DNA of 38,323 nt from an uncultured OCS116 cluster bacterium. GTDB lineage: Bacteria; Pseudomonadota; Alphaproteobacteria; Rhizobiales; TMED25. The notes beneath the pieces are model-generated. The model searched no databases, was not told where the DNA came from, and saw only the letters and a list, made by a program, of their open reading frames with translations. Shown piece after piece: positions 8,880-18,288 of this stretch (the first letter of the stretch is position 1; the number at the start of each line of letters is the position of its first letter). The translations under genes were made by a program, and so were the position numbers. Where the stretch lies: positions 1-38,323 of the forward strand of contig CACPAS010000011.1 of NCBI GenBank assembly GCA_902632055.1, in the 5' to 3' direction.

Positions 8880-9566
8880 ATGCCCCTTGCAGTAATAGCT
8901 GACGACGAAAATAATCAACTTGAGCTGATATCTTTTCATCTAAAAAAGAATAATTTTGATGTGATTGCCGCTGGAGATGGTGATGAGGCTTTTGATTTAA
9001 TAGTCGAACACAGACCTGATATTGTAATATTGGACTGGATGATGCCAAACTCCTCAGGCATTTCAGTTTGCCGTCGCATAAGATCTACAAAAGAACTCAA
9101 AAATCTACCAATAATTATATTGAGTGCCCGCGGTGAGGATATTGACACCTCTCACGGCTTATCTTCAGGCGCTGATGACTATATCACTAAGCCTTTCTCA
9201 CCAGTTGAATTGATTGCGAGAGTAAACTCATTGTTAAGGCGTACTAACTCTGAAATAAATTCCTCTATAATTGAGTACGAAGACTTATTAATTGATAATA
9301 ATAAAAAAATACTACAAGCTACTGATAAGATTGTAAAAATTGGGAAAACAGAGTTTAAGATTCTCTCCCTTTTGATGAGCAGACCAGAAAATGTTTTTTC
9401 TCGTGACCAAATTATAGATTTTGTATGGAACAACATGCCAGATATTGACAATAGAACAGTTGATGTTCATGTTAGCCGACTGAGAAAGGTGTTGAGTGAT
9501 AATTATCACGGCACATGTAAAATACACACTGTGCACGGGTTTGGTTATTGTATTCGTAACAATTAA
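8880..9566 (+). CDS. phoB: Phosphate regulon response regulator PhoB
   Basis: This is an OmpR/PhoB-type response regulator. The receiver domain has the acidic pocket Asp8/Asp9, the phospho-acceptor Asp52 in ILDWMMP, Ser82 in ILSARGED and Lys104 in ITKPFSP. The C-terminal winged helix (about 130-228) has the DNA-recognition region around NRTVDVHVSRLRKVL. Its expected target is the triple repeat before pstS at 3534-3562. The gene begins nine bases after phoU without a clear Shine-Dalgarno. Its stop codon is shared with the stop of the opposing sufA gene: the two overlap by four bases at 9563-9566, leaving no room for a terminator. Confidence 0.95.
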   Translation: MPLAVIADDENNQLELISFHLKKNNFDVIAAGDGDEAFDLIVEHRPDIVILDWMMPNSSGISVCRRIRSTKELKNLPIIILSARGEDIDTSHGLSSGADDYITKPFSPVELIARVNSLLRRTNSEINSSIIEYEDLLIDNNKKILQATDKIVKIGKTEFKILSLLMSRPENVFSRDQIIDFVWNNMPDIDNRTVDVHVSRLRKVLSDNYHGTCKIHTVHGFGYCIRNN

Positions 9567-9931
9567 TTATTGATTTCCAGCTCAGATAATGGGGTAATCT
9601 CGACCGACTCTCCGCAACCACATGCTGATGTCTCATTCGGATTATTAAATTTAAATCCAGCACTAAATTTTTCTTCAACATAATCCATTTCAGTGCCAAG
9701 TAGATATAAGATTGCTTTTGGATCAATAACAATAGTAATACCTTCCTGTTCTACAACCTCATCACCTTCGGAAATTTCAGAAACATAATCCATAGAGTAG
9801 TGTAAACCAGCACAGCCGCCTTTTTCTATACCAATGCGCAGTATTTTATTATCTTGATTTGAGTCATCAATTAAGTAATTGATCCTCTCGATAGCTCTTG
9901 AAGTTAATTTGAATATGTTTGATTTACTCAT
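9563..9931 (-). CDS. sufA: SUF-associated A-type iron-sulfur carrier (SufA/ErpA/IscA family)
   Basis: A-type carriers accept iron-sulfur clusters from the SufBCD scaffold and pass them to target enzymes. The three conserved cysteines are visible: Cys40 in GGCAGLHY, and Cys104 and Cys106 in ACGCGESV. The length of 122 residues fits. It is the last gene of the suf operon, 13 bases after sufT. Family members (SufA, IscA, ErpA) cannot be separated confidently on sequence alone; the name follows the operon. The gene ends tail to tail with phoB in a four-base overlap. Confidence 0.9.
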   Translation of the reverse strand: MSKSNIFKLTSRAIERINYLIDDSNQDNKILRIGIEKGGCAGLHYSMDYVSEISEGDEVVEQEGITIVIDPKAILYLLGTEMDYVEEKFSAGFKFNNPNETSACGCGESVEITPLSELEINN

Positions 9932-9944
9932 ATAACAACTTTCT

Positions 9945-10283
9945 TTACATCATATTTAGCGCAACTTGCGCCTCTTCTGACATCATAGAGATGTCCCATG
10001 GCGGATCAAAGACTAAGTTTGCTTTCGCAGATGCAATGCCTCCAACAGATAGCACAGCATCCTCAACCCATTTTGGCATATCACCAGCCACGGGGCACCC
10101 TGGAGCTGTTAGAGTCATCTCAACATCCACATGAAAGTTTTCATCAATATCCACTTTGTAGATAAGGCCTAATTCATATATATCGACAGGAATTTCAGGA
10201 TCGTAAACTGTCTTTAGGGCGGAAACAATCTTGTCAGTTAATTCAGCTATTGTATGTTCATCCAATAATGGTTTTTCTGTCAT
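9945..10283 (-). CDS. sufT: SUF system protein SufT (DUF59/MIP18 family)
   Basis: SufT is a small DUF59 protein that helps iron-sulfur cluster maturation, probably by acting on clusters or their carriers. The 112-residue sequence shows the family core: VYDPEIPVDIYELGLIY (about 27-42), followed by TLTAPGCPVAGDMP (59-70) with the conserved Cys63. It sits between sufS (14 bases upstream) and sufA (13 bases downstream), the normal place for sufT in alphaproteobacterial suf operons. Confidence 0.92.
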   Translation of the reverse strand: MTEKPLLDEHTIAELTDKIVSALKTVYDPEIPVDIYELGLIYKVDIDENFHVDVEMTLTAPGCPVAGDMPKWVEDAVLSVGGIASAKANLVFDPPWDISMMSEEAQVALNMM

Positions 10284-10297
10284 AATACCAATTTCCC

Positions 10298-11515
10298 TTA
10301 GGAAAAAAATTTTCTACAATATACCAAAGACTCACATAAAGTATCAATATCTTTCTCATTATTATACATTGCTATGGAAGCACGGCAAGTAGAAGTGACC
10401 CCGAAGGATTGCATAAGAGGTTCCGCGCAATGTGTCCCCGCTCTTATAGCAATGCCTTTTCTGTCTATAATAGTGCTCACATCATGCGGATGTGCACCAG
10501 CCATATTAAATGAGAAAATTCCTTTGCTGTGAACCGGTTCTACAAAAAAGGATAAGCCATCAATTTCTTGCAGTTTAACCTTTGCGTAATCTGAGATTTT
10601 CGCTTCATGTTTATGGATTTCATCAATCCCAATTTCATTGATATACTTTATCGCATGACCAAGCCCAATAGCCTGAGCAATGGGAGGGGTCCCCGCCTCA
10701 AACTTTTGCGGGGCATCGGCATAAGTGACATTCTCTTGCGTTACTTCAGCGATCATCTCTCCACCCCCTTGATAGGGTATCATATCCTTCTGACGCTCTT
10801 TTTTTGCGTATAGTACACCTATACCTGACGGGCCATAGAGCTTATGACCTGTGAATACATAGAAATCGACCCCAATATCGTCAACATTAATACTGTCGTG
10901 TACGGCACCTTGCGTACCATCTATTAGCACAGGAATATCATGATGATGGGCAATGTTTACAATATCTTTTATCGGCTGCACTGTACCAAGAACATTAGAC
11001 ATATGGGTTAAAGCAACCATTTTAGTCTTGTTTGTAATTAGTGAACTAAAATGATCAATATCAATCAGACCGTTTCGGTCAATATTTACCCATTTAAGCA
11101 CTGCCCCATTTCTTTCTCTTAAAAAGTGCCAAGGAACTATATTTGAATGATGTTCAAGCATAGAAAGTATAATCTCATCACCATCCTGTATATTTACTGA
11201 AGCATACGATGTTGCAACTAAGTTGATAGCTTCCGTTGCATTTTTTGTAAATATTATCTCATCACTTGATTTTGAATTTATAAATTTTGTAATTTCATTT
11301 CTTGCATCTTCAAAATTTTCAGTAGCCTTCATTGACAGGTAGTGTATGCCTCTGTGAACATTTGCATATTCTTGCTCATAGGCTTTTGTCAAACGATCAA
11401 TTACTGTTTTTGGTTTTTGAGATGAAGCCGCATTATCTAAGTAAACGGCATTACCCTCGTTTATCTTAAGATTTAAAAAGGGGAAATCAGCGCGTATCTT
11501 TTTGATATCAAACAT
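10298..11515 (-). CDS. sufS: Cysteine desulfurase SufS (class II)
   Basis: SufS is a PLP enzyme that takes sulfur from cysteine and delivers it for cluster assembly on SufBCD, normally through a SufE or SufU partner, neither of which is in the window. The PLP lysine is in FTGHKLYGPSG (Lys225) and the catalytic cysteine is in RAGTHCAEP (Cys363), the class II pattern. I choose ATG at 11515 (MFDIKKIRADFP), giving 405 residues, because it has AAGG about ten bases upstream; a GTG at 11536 would add seven residues inside sufD. The start overlaps the end of sufD by eight bases. Confidence 0.93.
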   Translation of the reverse strand: MFDIKKIRADFPFLNLKINEGNAVYLDNAASSQKPKTVIDRLTKAYEQEYANVHRGIHYLSMKATENFEDARNEITKFINSKSSDEIIFTKNATEAINLVATSYASVNIQDGDEIILSMLEHHSNIVPWHFLRERNGAVLKWVNIDRNGLIDIDHFSSLITNKTKMVALTHMSNVLGTVQPIKDIVNIAHHHDIPVLIDGTQGAVHDSINVDDIGVDFYVFTGHKLYGPSGIGVLYAKKERQKDMIPYQGGGEMIAEVTQENVTYADAPQKFEAGTPPIAQAIGLGHAIKYINEIGIDEIHKHEAKISDYAKVKLQEIDGLSFFVEPVHSKGIFSFNMAGAHPHDVSTIIDRKGIAIRAGTHCAEPLMQSFGVTSTCRASIAMYNNEKDIDTLCESLVYCRKFFS

Positions 11516-12857
11516 TGAGATTACCTTTTGATACACGATTGAGCATGCTATTCATCACATCTGAAAAAGTTTCTAGGATCTTCTTATCCTTAATCTCCTC
11601 AAGTGCATCTGTTAAGAAGGCATTTACAAGAAGTCTTTTTGCCTCTTCTTCTGGTATGCCACGAGACTTCAGATAGAATAGTGATTCTTGGCTTATTTGC
11701 CCAGTGGTTGCGCCATGCCCACATTGTACATCATCAGCATAAATTTCTAGTTCAGGTTTTGCATCATGCTCTGCAGTCTTTGATAAAATTAGAGCATCAA
11801 TTGACTGCTTTGCGATTGTCTTTTGCGCAATATCATCAACTATTATGTTGCCCTGAAATACACCTTTTGAGTTGTCGTTTAATATAGATTTATATTTTTC
11901 TCTACTTATGGTGTTTGGTGCCTTATGCTTAACAGACAGCATGGTGTCTATATGGCTATCTCCATCTAGAAGGTTAATACCAGAAATAGAAATATTGCTA
12001 TTAGATCCATTGCAATTAATGTCCCTGAATTCACGCAGTAGTTTAGATCCAGAAGATATTGTGAAACTATTAAATTCTGTGTTATTTTCAATATCTGCGT
12101 ATTGCTGGTTAAATCCTATTGTGATTTGGTTATGAGCTTGATATTTAACATTATTTACAACACAGTTATCACTAATATTCCAAATAATAGATGATGTATA
12201 TAATGCTTCAATATTTGTTTTATTTGATATCTTGAATTCGATAATATTGACGTGGGCACCATTTTCTACATTTATCATGTGCCTATAATTATAAAAACCA
12301 TCATTATTTCCAACATGGATAATGTATATGGTGTCAGCGATTCCTCCATTATCAGAAATATTAATCAAGGCTCCATCTTCCATCAGCGCAGTATTTAGGT
12401 TAAAGAGCTCATTAACATTCTGTGAATGCTTTTTAGAATTAAGTTTAATTGCCCAATCTGGAATAGGGTCTTTTTTCAGCGATGAGATACTGATTGTTTT
12501 GCTTTCACTATTGACTGCGGATAGTTGACTTTGCATTGCCCCGTCCATAAATACTAAAACACTATCTTTATTCTCTTTCGCCTTTTTCACAATCTCAAAA
12601 TTATTAATAAAATTATCGAGGTTGACGGGCACAGGCTTTATCTCAGACTGAGAAGGAATTTTCTCAAGCTTAGCTGCTATATTTGTGTATTTCCATTGCT
12701 CATTTCTAGTTGTAGGTAAGCCGTGCGCTCTAAAAAGCTCATAGGCACCAAGGCGACTTGGGTATAGTGGATGTTTTATATCTTGACTACAAATGTTGTC
12801 TTTACAATAGGAAATGATTTGCTCTTCCACATTGATATTTTTATCTTCTGCTAACAT
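11508..12857 (-). CDS. sufD: Fe-S cluster assembly protein SufD
   Basis: SufD is the beta-helical partner of SufB in the SufBC2D scaffold. The 449-residue length and the N-terminal segment TTRNEQWKYTNIAAKL (about 54-69) fit the family, as does the C-terminal part with DDVQCGHGATTGQISQESLFYLKSRGI, which carries the conserved CGHGAT segment. It is followed by an eight-base overlap with sufS and is seven bases after sufC. The middle of the protein is a poorly conserved beta-rich region, as is usual for SufD. Confidence 0.93.
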   Translation of the reverse strand: MLAEDKNINVEEQIISYCKDNICSQDIKHPLYPSRLGAYELFRAHGLPTTRNEQWKYTNIAAKLEKIPSQSEIKPVPVNLDNFINNFEIVKKAKENKDSVLVFMDGAMQSQLSAVNSESKTISISSLKKDPIPDWAIKLNSKKHSQNVNELFNLNTALMEDGALINISDNGGIADTIYIIHVGNNDGFYNYRHMINVENGAHVNIIEFKISNKTNIEALYTSSIIWNISDNCVVNNVKYQAHNQITIGFNQQYADIENNTEFNSFTISSGSKLLREFRDINCNGSNSNISISGINLLDGDSHIDTMLSVKHKAPNTISREKYKSILNDNSKGVFQGNIIVDDIAQKTIAKQSIDALILSKTAEHDAKPELEIYADDVQCGHGATTGQISQESLFYLKSRGIPEEEAKRLLVNAFLTDALEEIKDKKILETFSDVMNSMLNRVSKGNLNV

Positions 12858-12864
12858 TTAAAAA

Positions 12865-13605
12865 CTATTTAGTGTAGTTATTATAACCAGATTTTTCCAA
12901 CTCCAAAGCGAGCGAACTATCACCTGTTTCTACAATCTTCCCATTGTACATAATATGGACAAAGTCAGGCTTTATGTAGTCCAATAATCTTTGATAGTGC
13001 GTGATAACAATAAAGGATCTTTTCTCACTCCTTAAATTATTCACCCCTTCAGCGACTAGCCTAAGTGCGTCAATGTCTAATCCCGAGTCAGTCTCATCTA
13101 GAATACAAATTTGAGGGTCTAAGAGTGCCATTTGTAAGATTTCATTTCGTTTTTTTTCACCCCCTGAAAACCCAACGTTGAGTGGTCTTTTTATCATACC
13201 GTCATCAATGTTTAGCTCTGCGGCTTTTTTCTTTACTAGTTTCATAAAATCTGGTGTTGAGAGAATTTCTTTGTTGTTAGCCTTGTAATGGGCTTCTAAA
13301 GAGCTTTTTAGAAAGGTGAGTGTTGTAACTCCAGGAATTTCAATTGGATACTGAAATGCTAAAAATAATCCTTTTGTTGACCTTTCATCAGCTTCAAAAT
13401 CAAGTAAATCTTCACCATTTAAGATAATTTCCCCATTCAAAACCGTATAATCTTCTTTACCCGCACACACATGGGCGAGAGTTGATTTTCCAGAACCATT
13501 AGGACCCATAATGGCATGAACTTCTCCTGGGCCAACTTCTAAACTAAAGTTATTAAGTATTTCATTATCTTCAACTGCTACTGTAAGATTTGATACATTA
13601 AACAT
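12865..13605 (-). CDS. sufC: Fe-S cluster assembly ATPase SufC
   Basis: SufC is the ABC-type ATPase that drives conformational change of the SufB-SufD scaffold; it is cytoplasmic and not a transporter. Visible motifs are Walker A GPNGSGKST (34-42), the signature FSGGEKKR (146-153) and Walker B ICILDETDSGLD (166-177). The SGGEKKRNEI form and the DETDSGLD ending are diagnostic of SufC. The length of 246 residues is normal. It lies 12 bases after sufB and seven bases before sufD. Confidence 0.96.
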   Translation of the reverse strand: MFNVSNLTVAVEDNEILNNFSLEVGPGEVHAIMGPNGSGKSTLAHVCAGKEDYTVLNGEIILNGEDLLDFEADERSTKGLFLAFQYPIEIPGVTTLTFLKSSLEAHYKANNKEILSTPDFMKLVKKKAAELNIDDGMIKRPLNVGFSGGEKKRNEILQMALLDPQICILDETDSGLDIDALRLVAEGVNNLRSEKRSFIVITHYQRLLDYIKPDFVHIMYNGKIVETGDSSLALELEKSGYNNYTK

Positions 13606-13617
13606 TTTATTTCCTAT

Positions 13618-15084
13618 TTAACCGACACTGCCCTCTAGTGAGATTCCAACGAGCTTTTGAGCTTCTACAGCGAATTCCATCGGGAGCTCTTGTAAGACCT
13701 CTTTACAAAATCCATTTACGATGAGCGCAATTGCATCTTCCATACTGATGCCTCTTTGACCACAATAGAATATTTGATCATCTGATATTTTTGATGTGGT
13801 TGCTTCATGTTCAAAGATGGAAGTTGAGTTTTTTGTTTCTATGTATGGCACTGTGTGGGCTGAACATTTATTTCCGATTAACAATGAGTCACATTGAGTA
13901 AAATTTCTTGCATTTTCGGCACGTCGGTGTGATGATACCAGACCTCGGTATGCATTAGATGAATGCCCCGCAGATATGCCTTTGGAGATAATCTTGCTAC
14001 TAGTATTTTTACCCAAATGAACCATTTTTGTTCCAGAGTCTATTTGTTGATAGGAATTTGAAATTGCAATCGAGTAAAATTCGCCTACTGAATTATCACC
14101 TCGTAAGATGCAGGATGGATATTTCCAAGTAACAGCAGAACCGGTTTCGACTTGAGTCCATGAGATTTTTGAATTTTTCCCTCTGCAGTCACCTCTTTTG
14201 GTAACAAAATTGTATATACCCCCAACCCCATTCTCATCACCGGGATACCAATTTTGTACGGTTGAATATTTTATTTCTGCATTTTCAAGCGCGATTAATT
14301 CCACACAAGCAGCGTGAAGCTGGTTTTCATCTCTTTGTGGTGCAGTACACCCCTCTAAGTAACTTACATAAGATCCCTTATCTGCAATGATTAGTGTCCT
14401 TTCGAATTGTCCTGTGTTTTGTGCGTTTATCCTAAAGTAAGTAGATAGCTCCATCGGGCAACGTGTATTTGGCGGTATATACACAAACGATCCATCAGTA
14501 AATACTGCAGAGTTGAGTGCTGCGTAATAATTATCAGATTTTGGAATAACAGAGCTTAGATATTTTTTTACCAATTCAGGGTGATCTTTAATGGCCTCTG
14601 AAATTGAGCAAAAGATTATCCCTTCCTCTGATAGCTTTTCTTTAAAAGTTGTAACAACAGACACCGAGTCAAATACAGCATCCACAGCAATGTTACTTTT
14701 TACACCCGACAATATTTCTTGCTCTTTTAGAGGAATACCCAACTTATCATAGGTCTTTAAAAGCTCTGGGTCTACTTCATCAAGGGATTTTGGGCCATCA
14801 ACATCTTTCGGCGCAGAATAAAAATACATGTCATCATAATTGATTTCTGGGTAATTAACCTTTGCCCACTCGGGTACCTTCATCGATAAAAATCTCTGAT
14901 ATGCATCCAGTCTCCATTGCAGCATCCATTCAGGCTCATTTTTCTTTTGTGAGATGAATCTTACGGTCTCTTCTGATAGACCAATTGGAGCTTTTTCAGT
15001 TTCAAGGTCTGTAGACCAACCAAATTTGTATTTGTCTACACCGATGTCATCAACTTGTTTTACTGTCTCTTTTATTGCAGGCAT
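13618..15084 (-). CDS. sufB: Fe-S cluster assembly protein SufB
   Basis: SufB is the scaffold on which SufBC2D builds clusters. The 488-residue length fits, and the protein contains the typical segments [15 protein letters not shown] (54-68), [21 protein letters not shown], and [11 protein letters not shown]. The C-terminal part holds [20 protein letters not shown] and [11 protein letters not shown], matching family members. No Shine-Dalgarno is obvious before the ATG. The 50-base gap upstream separates it from the class I cysteine desulfurase; a 10-base palindrome ATAACGTTAT (15091-15100) lies just before the start, of unknown meaning. Confidence 0.96.
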   Translation of the reverse strand: MPAIKETVKQVDDIGVDKYKFGWSTDLETEKAPIGLSEETVRFISQKKNEPEWMLQWRLDAYQRFLSMKVPEWAKVNYPEINYDDMYFYSAPKDVDGPKSLDEVDPELLKTYDKLGIPLKEQEILSGVKSNIAVDAVFDSVSVVTTFKEKLSEEGIIFCSISEAIKDHPELVKKYLSSVIPKSDNYYAALNSAVFTDGSFVYIPPNTRCPMELSTYFRINAQNTGQFERTLIIADKGSYVSYLEGCTAPQRDENQLHAACVELIALENAEIKYSTVQNWYPGDENGVGGIYNFVTKRGDCRGKNSKISWTQVETGSAVTWKYPSCILRGDNSVGEFYSIAISNSYQQIDSGTKMVHLGKNTSSKIISKGISAGHSSNAYRGLVSSHRRAENARNFTQCDSLLIGNKCSAHTVPYIETKNSTSIFEHEATTSKISDDQIFYCGQRGISMEDAIALIVNGFCKEVLQELPMEFAVEAQKLVGISLEGSVG

Positions 15085-15134
15085 ATTATTATAACGTTAT
15101 GATTGATTAAAAAAGTTTATTTTAACATAATTGT

Positions 15135-16268
15135 TTAAAAATTAAAATTCATCCCATCAAGTGTATTATTTAACGTTTTGAGAAAAAAATCTACTTGTTC
15201 GGGGTAGTTATGCCACCCAAAACTAACTCTTATTGCGCTATTTATCTCATTTTCATTATATTTTAAGGCGCGAAGAACGTGCGAACCACCAATTTTCCCT
15301 GATGAACAGGCAGCGCCAGCACTAACTGCGATTCCTTCAATATCTAGTGCAATAATTATATTTTCTGATTTAAGCCCAGGAAATATTAATGTTGAAATAC
15401 TCTCATCTTTTTCTGCAGCTATAGATGGAATTGCTATATTTTTAGAGATTTGAGATACACCTTCAAATAGTTTCTTATAGATTTTCTTATTATTAGCCTG
15501 TTCGGATTCCATTTTACTCAGACACGCTTCAAGTGCAATCTGAAAGGCTGTAATACCGATTACATTTTCAGTACCAGCTTTTCGACCAAACTCTTGTTCA
15601 CCCCCATATACTTGTTTGAATACCGGCTGGCTATCACGCATATATACAAGGCCAACACCATGAAGACCCCCGATTTTATGGGAAGCAAATGATGCAAAAT
15701 CAGCAAGACTAACTGCTTGTAGTATATCTATTTTTCCAAGTGCCTGTATCATATCAGAAAAGAGAAGTGCTTCGTATTTTCTACATATTTTTGAAATATC
15801 CTCAATCGGTTGAAGGACACCGGTTTCATTATTAATCAGCATTACACAAACAAGTGTTTTGCCAGATAAGCACTTAAGTTGATTTTCGAGGTCAGCCAAA
15901 TTAATTACACCATCCCGCGTCATTTGACATTTAACTCTTTTTGCATTTGTAGAATATATTGTGTCAATGACCGCACTGTGCTCAGTTTCAAGATATAGAA
16001 TATTCTCTATTTTGTAGGAGTGAATGGCATGGCTAATAATGTAGTTGCATGCCTCAGTCCCGCTTGAAGTGAAAAGAATATTTTCCGTTTGACACTCGAA
16101 GATATCTGAGACTAAGTCTCTTGCTTGGTTTATTTTTATCCTCGACTTTTGACCTTCCTGATGAACAGAAGATGGATTATAAAACTCTTCCGCATCCCCA
16201 CTTTTTAGAAATTGACTAACTTCATCCCTTATCGGTGTTGAGGCGGCGTTATCAAAATATACTCTCAT
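15135..16268 (-). CDS. Cysteine desulfurase, class I (IscS/NifS type)
   Basis: This is a second PLP-dependent cysteine desulfurase in the same operon. The N-terminus MRVYFDNAASTP, His97 in ETEHSAV, the PLP lysine Lys198 in FASHKIGGLHG and the catalytic Cys321 in SAGAACSSGK place it in class I, unlike SufS. At 377 residues it is near NifS length and a little shorter than E. coli IscS. It is the first gene of the suf block, a position often seen in alphaproteobacteria. There is no iscU, hscA or fdx here, so it may feed SufBCD or supply sulfur for tRNA thiolation; the sequence does not decide. GAGGT lies nine bases before the ATG. Confidence 0.9.
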   Translation of the reverse strand: MRVYFDNAASTPIRDEVSQFLKSGDAEEFYNPSSVHQEGQKSRIKINQARDLVSDIFECQTENILFTSSGTEACNYIISHAIHSYKIENILYLETEHSAVIDTIYSTNAKRVKCQMTRDGVINLADLENQLKCLSGKTLVCVMLINNETGVLQPIEDISKICRKYEALLFSDMIQALGKIDILQAVSLADFASFASHKIGGLHGVGLVYMRDSQPVFKQVYGGEQEFGRKAGTENVIGITAFQIALEACLSKMESEQANNKKIYKKLFEGVSQISKNIAIPSIAAEKDESISTLIFPGLKSENIIIALDIEGIAVSAGAACSSGKIGGSHVLRALKYNENEINSAIRVSFGWHNYPEQVDFFLKTLNNTLDGMNFNF

Positions 16269-16391
16269 AAGTCAAGTACCTCGATACTGTTACAGAAAAA
16301 AAATCCAAAGAAAGAATAAAATGACATCATTCAAATCTTATATAACAAGAATTAACTACTATATATGTCGTTAATAAAAAAAATCATCCTT

Positions 16392-16419
16392 TTGAACAAA
16401 TATATTTACTATTGATAAT
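16392..16419 (+). promoter_or_regulatory. Candidate promoter of the alpha/beta hydrolase gene
   Basis: TTGAAC (16392-16397) and GATAAT (16414-16419) are separated by 16 bases, a reasonable sigma-70 type pair 45 bases before the ATG. It lies in the 195-base divergent region between the suf operon and the hydrolase. In the same region I saw no convincing promoter or iron-responsive operator for the suf operon on the other strand. Confidence 0.4.
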
Positions 16420-16463
16420 CATATATGCTAATTATTGCAAGTTGAATGCATTGGGAGGGATAA

Positions 16464-17108
16464 ATGCCAGAGATCATGTTCAATGGTCCATCGGGTCGTA
16501 TTGAAGGACGCTACCATCACAACGAGGATCCTGAATCAAAGATTGTCCTCTTGTTACACCCTCATCCAAAATTTGGCGGTACCATGAATAATCCGATTAT
16601 TCATAATGCATATTACACTTTTGTAAAGAATGGCTTTTCTGTCTTAAGATTTAACTTTAGAGGTGTTGGAAAAAGCCAAGGTGAATATGACGCGGGTATC
16701 GGTGAATTATCCGATGCAGCATCTGCTTTAGATTGGATACAAGAGCTAAATAGGGACTCAACAGGCTGCTGGGTTGCAGGATTTTCATTTGGAGCCTGGA
16801 TTGCGATGCAATTGCTGATGAGAAGGCCAGAAATAGAGTCATTTATTTCAATCTCACCACCAGCAAACTTATATGATTTCAATTTTCTTGCACCCTGCCC
16901 TTCTTCCGGGCTAATTATTAACGGCACGGATGATATTGTTGCGCCTAAAAATGATATCCAGAAGCTTGTTGATAGACTCAAATCTCAGAAAGGTATTGAA
17001 ATTAATCACTCGTTAATAGATGGTGCAAATCATTTTTTTGATAATGAAATTGGGTCACTTAACAACGAAATCTCAAAATACATAGCAAAAATACTACAAA
17101 AAAAGTGA
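16464..17108 (+). CDS. Alpha/beta hydrolase, COG2945-like
   Basis: This is a small serine hydrolase of unknown substrate. The nucleophile elbow is GFSFG (106-110, Ser108), the acid is probably Asp156 or Asp157 in NGTDDIVAP, and the base is His190 in GANHFF. The N-terminal LLHPHPKFGGTMNN (30-43) is characteristic of the COG2945 family, which has the oxyanion region at HPHP. The length of 214 residues is normal and no signal peptide is visible. A strong GGGAGG at 16453-16458 precedes the ATG. It lies divergently from the suf operon, an arrangement I recall from other alphaproteobacteria, but a role in iron-sulfur metabolism is not shown. Confidence 0.87.
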   Translation: MPEIMFNGPSGRIEGRYHHNEDPESKIVLLLHPHPKFGGTMNNPIIHNAYYTFVKNGFSVLRFNFRGVGKSQGEYDAGIGELSDAASALDWIQELNRDSTGCWVAGFSFGAWIAMQLLMRRPEIESFISISPPANLYDFNFLAPCPSSGLIINGTDDIVAPKNDIQKLVDRLKSQKGIEINHSLIDGANHFFDNEIGSLNNEISKYIAKILQKK

Positions 17109-17116
17109 ATTTAGTC

Positions 17117-18223
17117 TTATGGCTTAAATACTGATCCACCGCTCATCGGGGCATTTACACCTGTCGTCGCTGGGTATGTAATATCATAATTTAAAAGACA
17201 CCTCACCGCTAAATAAGCAAATGCTTCAGCTTCAACATATTTGCTATCAACACCAATGCTATCAGCGATGATTGTATCTTTTTTCGATAATTGTGAAATT
17301 TTCCTTGTTATATATTCATTTTTACTACCTCCACCACATATAATAATTTTATTAACACGGGTCGGTAAATACTTCAGAGAATGCACGATTGCATTTGCCG
17401 TAAAATAACTCAGCGTGCTTACTAAATCTTGAGGTGATAATGAACTATATTTGAGGTATTTATGGAAATAACTTCGATCTAATGATTTTGGTGGCTTTAT
17501 ATTAAAAAAATTATCAGTCATAAGAGTCTCAAGAAATTCAAGATTAACATCTCCTTGGGATGCTATTGTACCCTGATTATCATAATTTTTTGAAAAATAT
17601 TCATGCATCACATCATCGATCAGACAATTGCCGGGTCCAGCGTCAAATGCAATTAAACACTTATTGTCAATATAAGTCATATTTGATATCCCGCCGATAT
17701 TAACAATAGCAACAGGATCCTGAAAGCTCTGATTAAATCGTGCGGAGTGATATATTGGGGTCAAGGGAGCTCCTTGACCACCATTTAAAATATCACATAT
17801 TCTAAAATTAAAAATAACAGGAATTTTTGTTACTTTTGACAAGTATTTTGGATCGCCAAGCTGTATTGAAATTTTATTTAGTGGGCTATGATAGACCGTC
17901 TGACCATGATAACCTATTAGATCTACTGTTAATGAGGGGTCATTATTTTTCCTTAAAATTTCTTTGATCACAACTGAGTTGAGCATTGCAAGGGACCTTT
18001 TAAGTTTTTTTAAATTGACCCAGTTTACCTTTTTTTCTATGAACTGCTCTGAAGCTTCTTTGATTTTTACTTTGATATCATTCGGGTACTCAATTGAATG
18101 ATTATTAACAAAATCATAAACCATAATCCCATCGGTTCGTATTAGTGAAGCATCTATACCATCCATTGAAGTTCCACTCATCAAACCAATAGAATAAAAT
18201 TTTTTTACATTTTTTTTACACAT
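17117..18223 (-). CDS. anmK: Anhydro-N-acetylmuramic acid kinase AnmK
   Basis: AnmK hydrolyses and phosphorylates 1,6-anhydro-MurNAc to MurNAc-6-phosphate, recycling cell-wall sugar released by lytic transglycosylases. The N-terminal phosphate loop GLMSGTSMDGID (about 13-24) is diagnostic, and GYHGQTVYH, DAGPGNCLIDD and ICGGGSKN follow in the expected order. I start at ATG 18223 (368 residues), right before the conserved region; an upstream TTG at 18244 would add seven residues. The gene is divergent from tyrS, sharing a very short promoter region. It ends eight bases from the opposing hydrolase gene. Confidence 0.93.
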   Translation of the reverse strand: MCKKNVKKFYSIGLMSGTSMDGIDASLIRTDGIMVYDFVNNHSIEYPNDIKVKIKEASEQFIEKKVNWVNLKKLKRSLAMLNSVVIKEILRKNNDPSLTVDLIGYHGQTVYHSPLNKISIQLGDPKYLSKVTKIPVIFNFRICDILNGGQGAPLTPIYHSARFNQSFQDPVAIVNIGGISNMTYIDNKCLIAFDAGPGNCLIDDVMHEYFSKNYDNQGTIASQGDVNLEFLETLMTDNFFNIKPPKSLDRSYFHKYLKYSSLSPQDLVSTLSYFTANAIVHSLKYLPTRVNKIIICGGGSKNEYITRKISQLSKKDTIIADSIGVDSKYVEAEAFAYLAVRCLLNYDITYPATTGVNAPMSGGSVFKP

Positions 18224-18228
18224 TTGTA

Positions 18229-18263
18229 TTGATATGTAAGCCAACGCATTTAATATAATTATA
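18229..18263. promoter_or_regulatory. Overlapping divergent promoters between anmK and tyrS
   Basis: TATAATTATA (18254-18263) is a perfect palindrome that reads TATAAT on both strands (18254-18259 on +, 18263-18258 on -). For tyrS, TTGATA at 18229-18234 could serve as -35 with a longish 19-base spacer. No clear -35 is seen for anmK. If both are used, polymerases would compete for the same DNA. Confidence 0.4.
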
Positions 18264-18288
18264 ACTTTTAATCAATTTATCTTATGAC

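Noticed and set aside
15091-15100. Palindrome ATAACGTTAT before sufB as an operator
   Set aside because: A 10-base palindrome in AT-rich DNA is weak evidence, and no known regulator site matches it.
16411-16440. Fur-like site upstream of the suf operon and hydrolase
   Set aside because: GATAATCAT resembles half a Fur box but the other half does not match; the AT-rich background makes chance likely.
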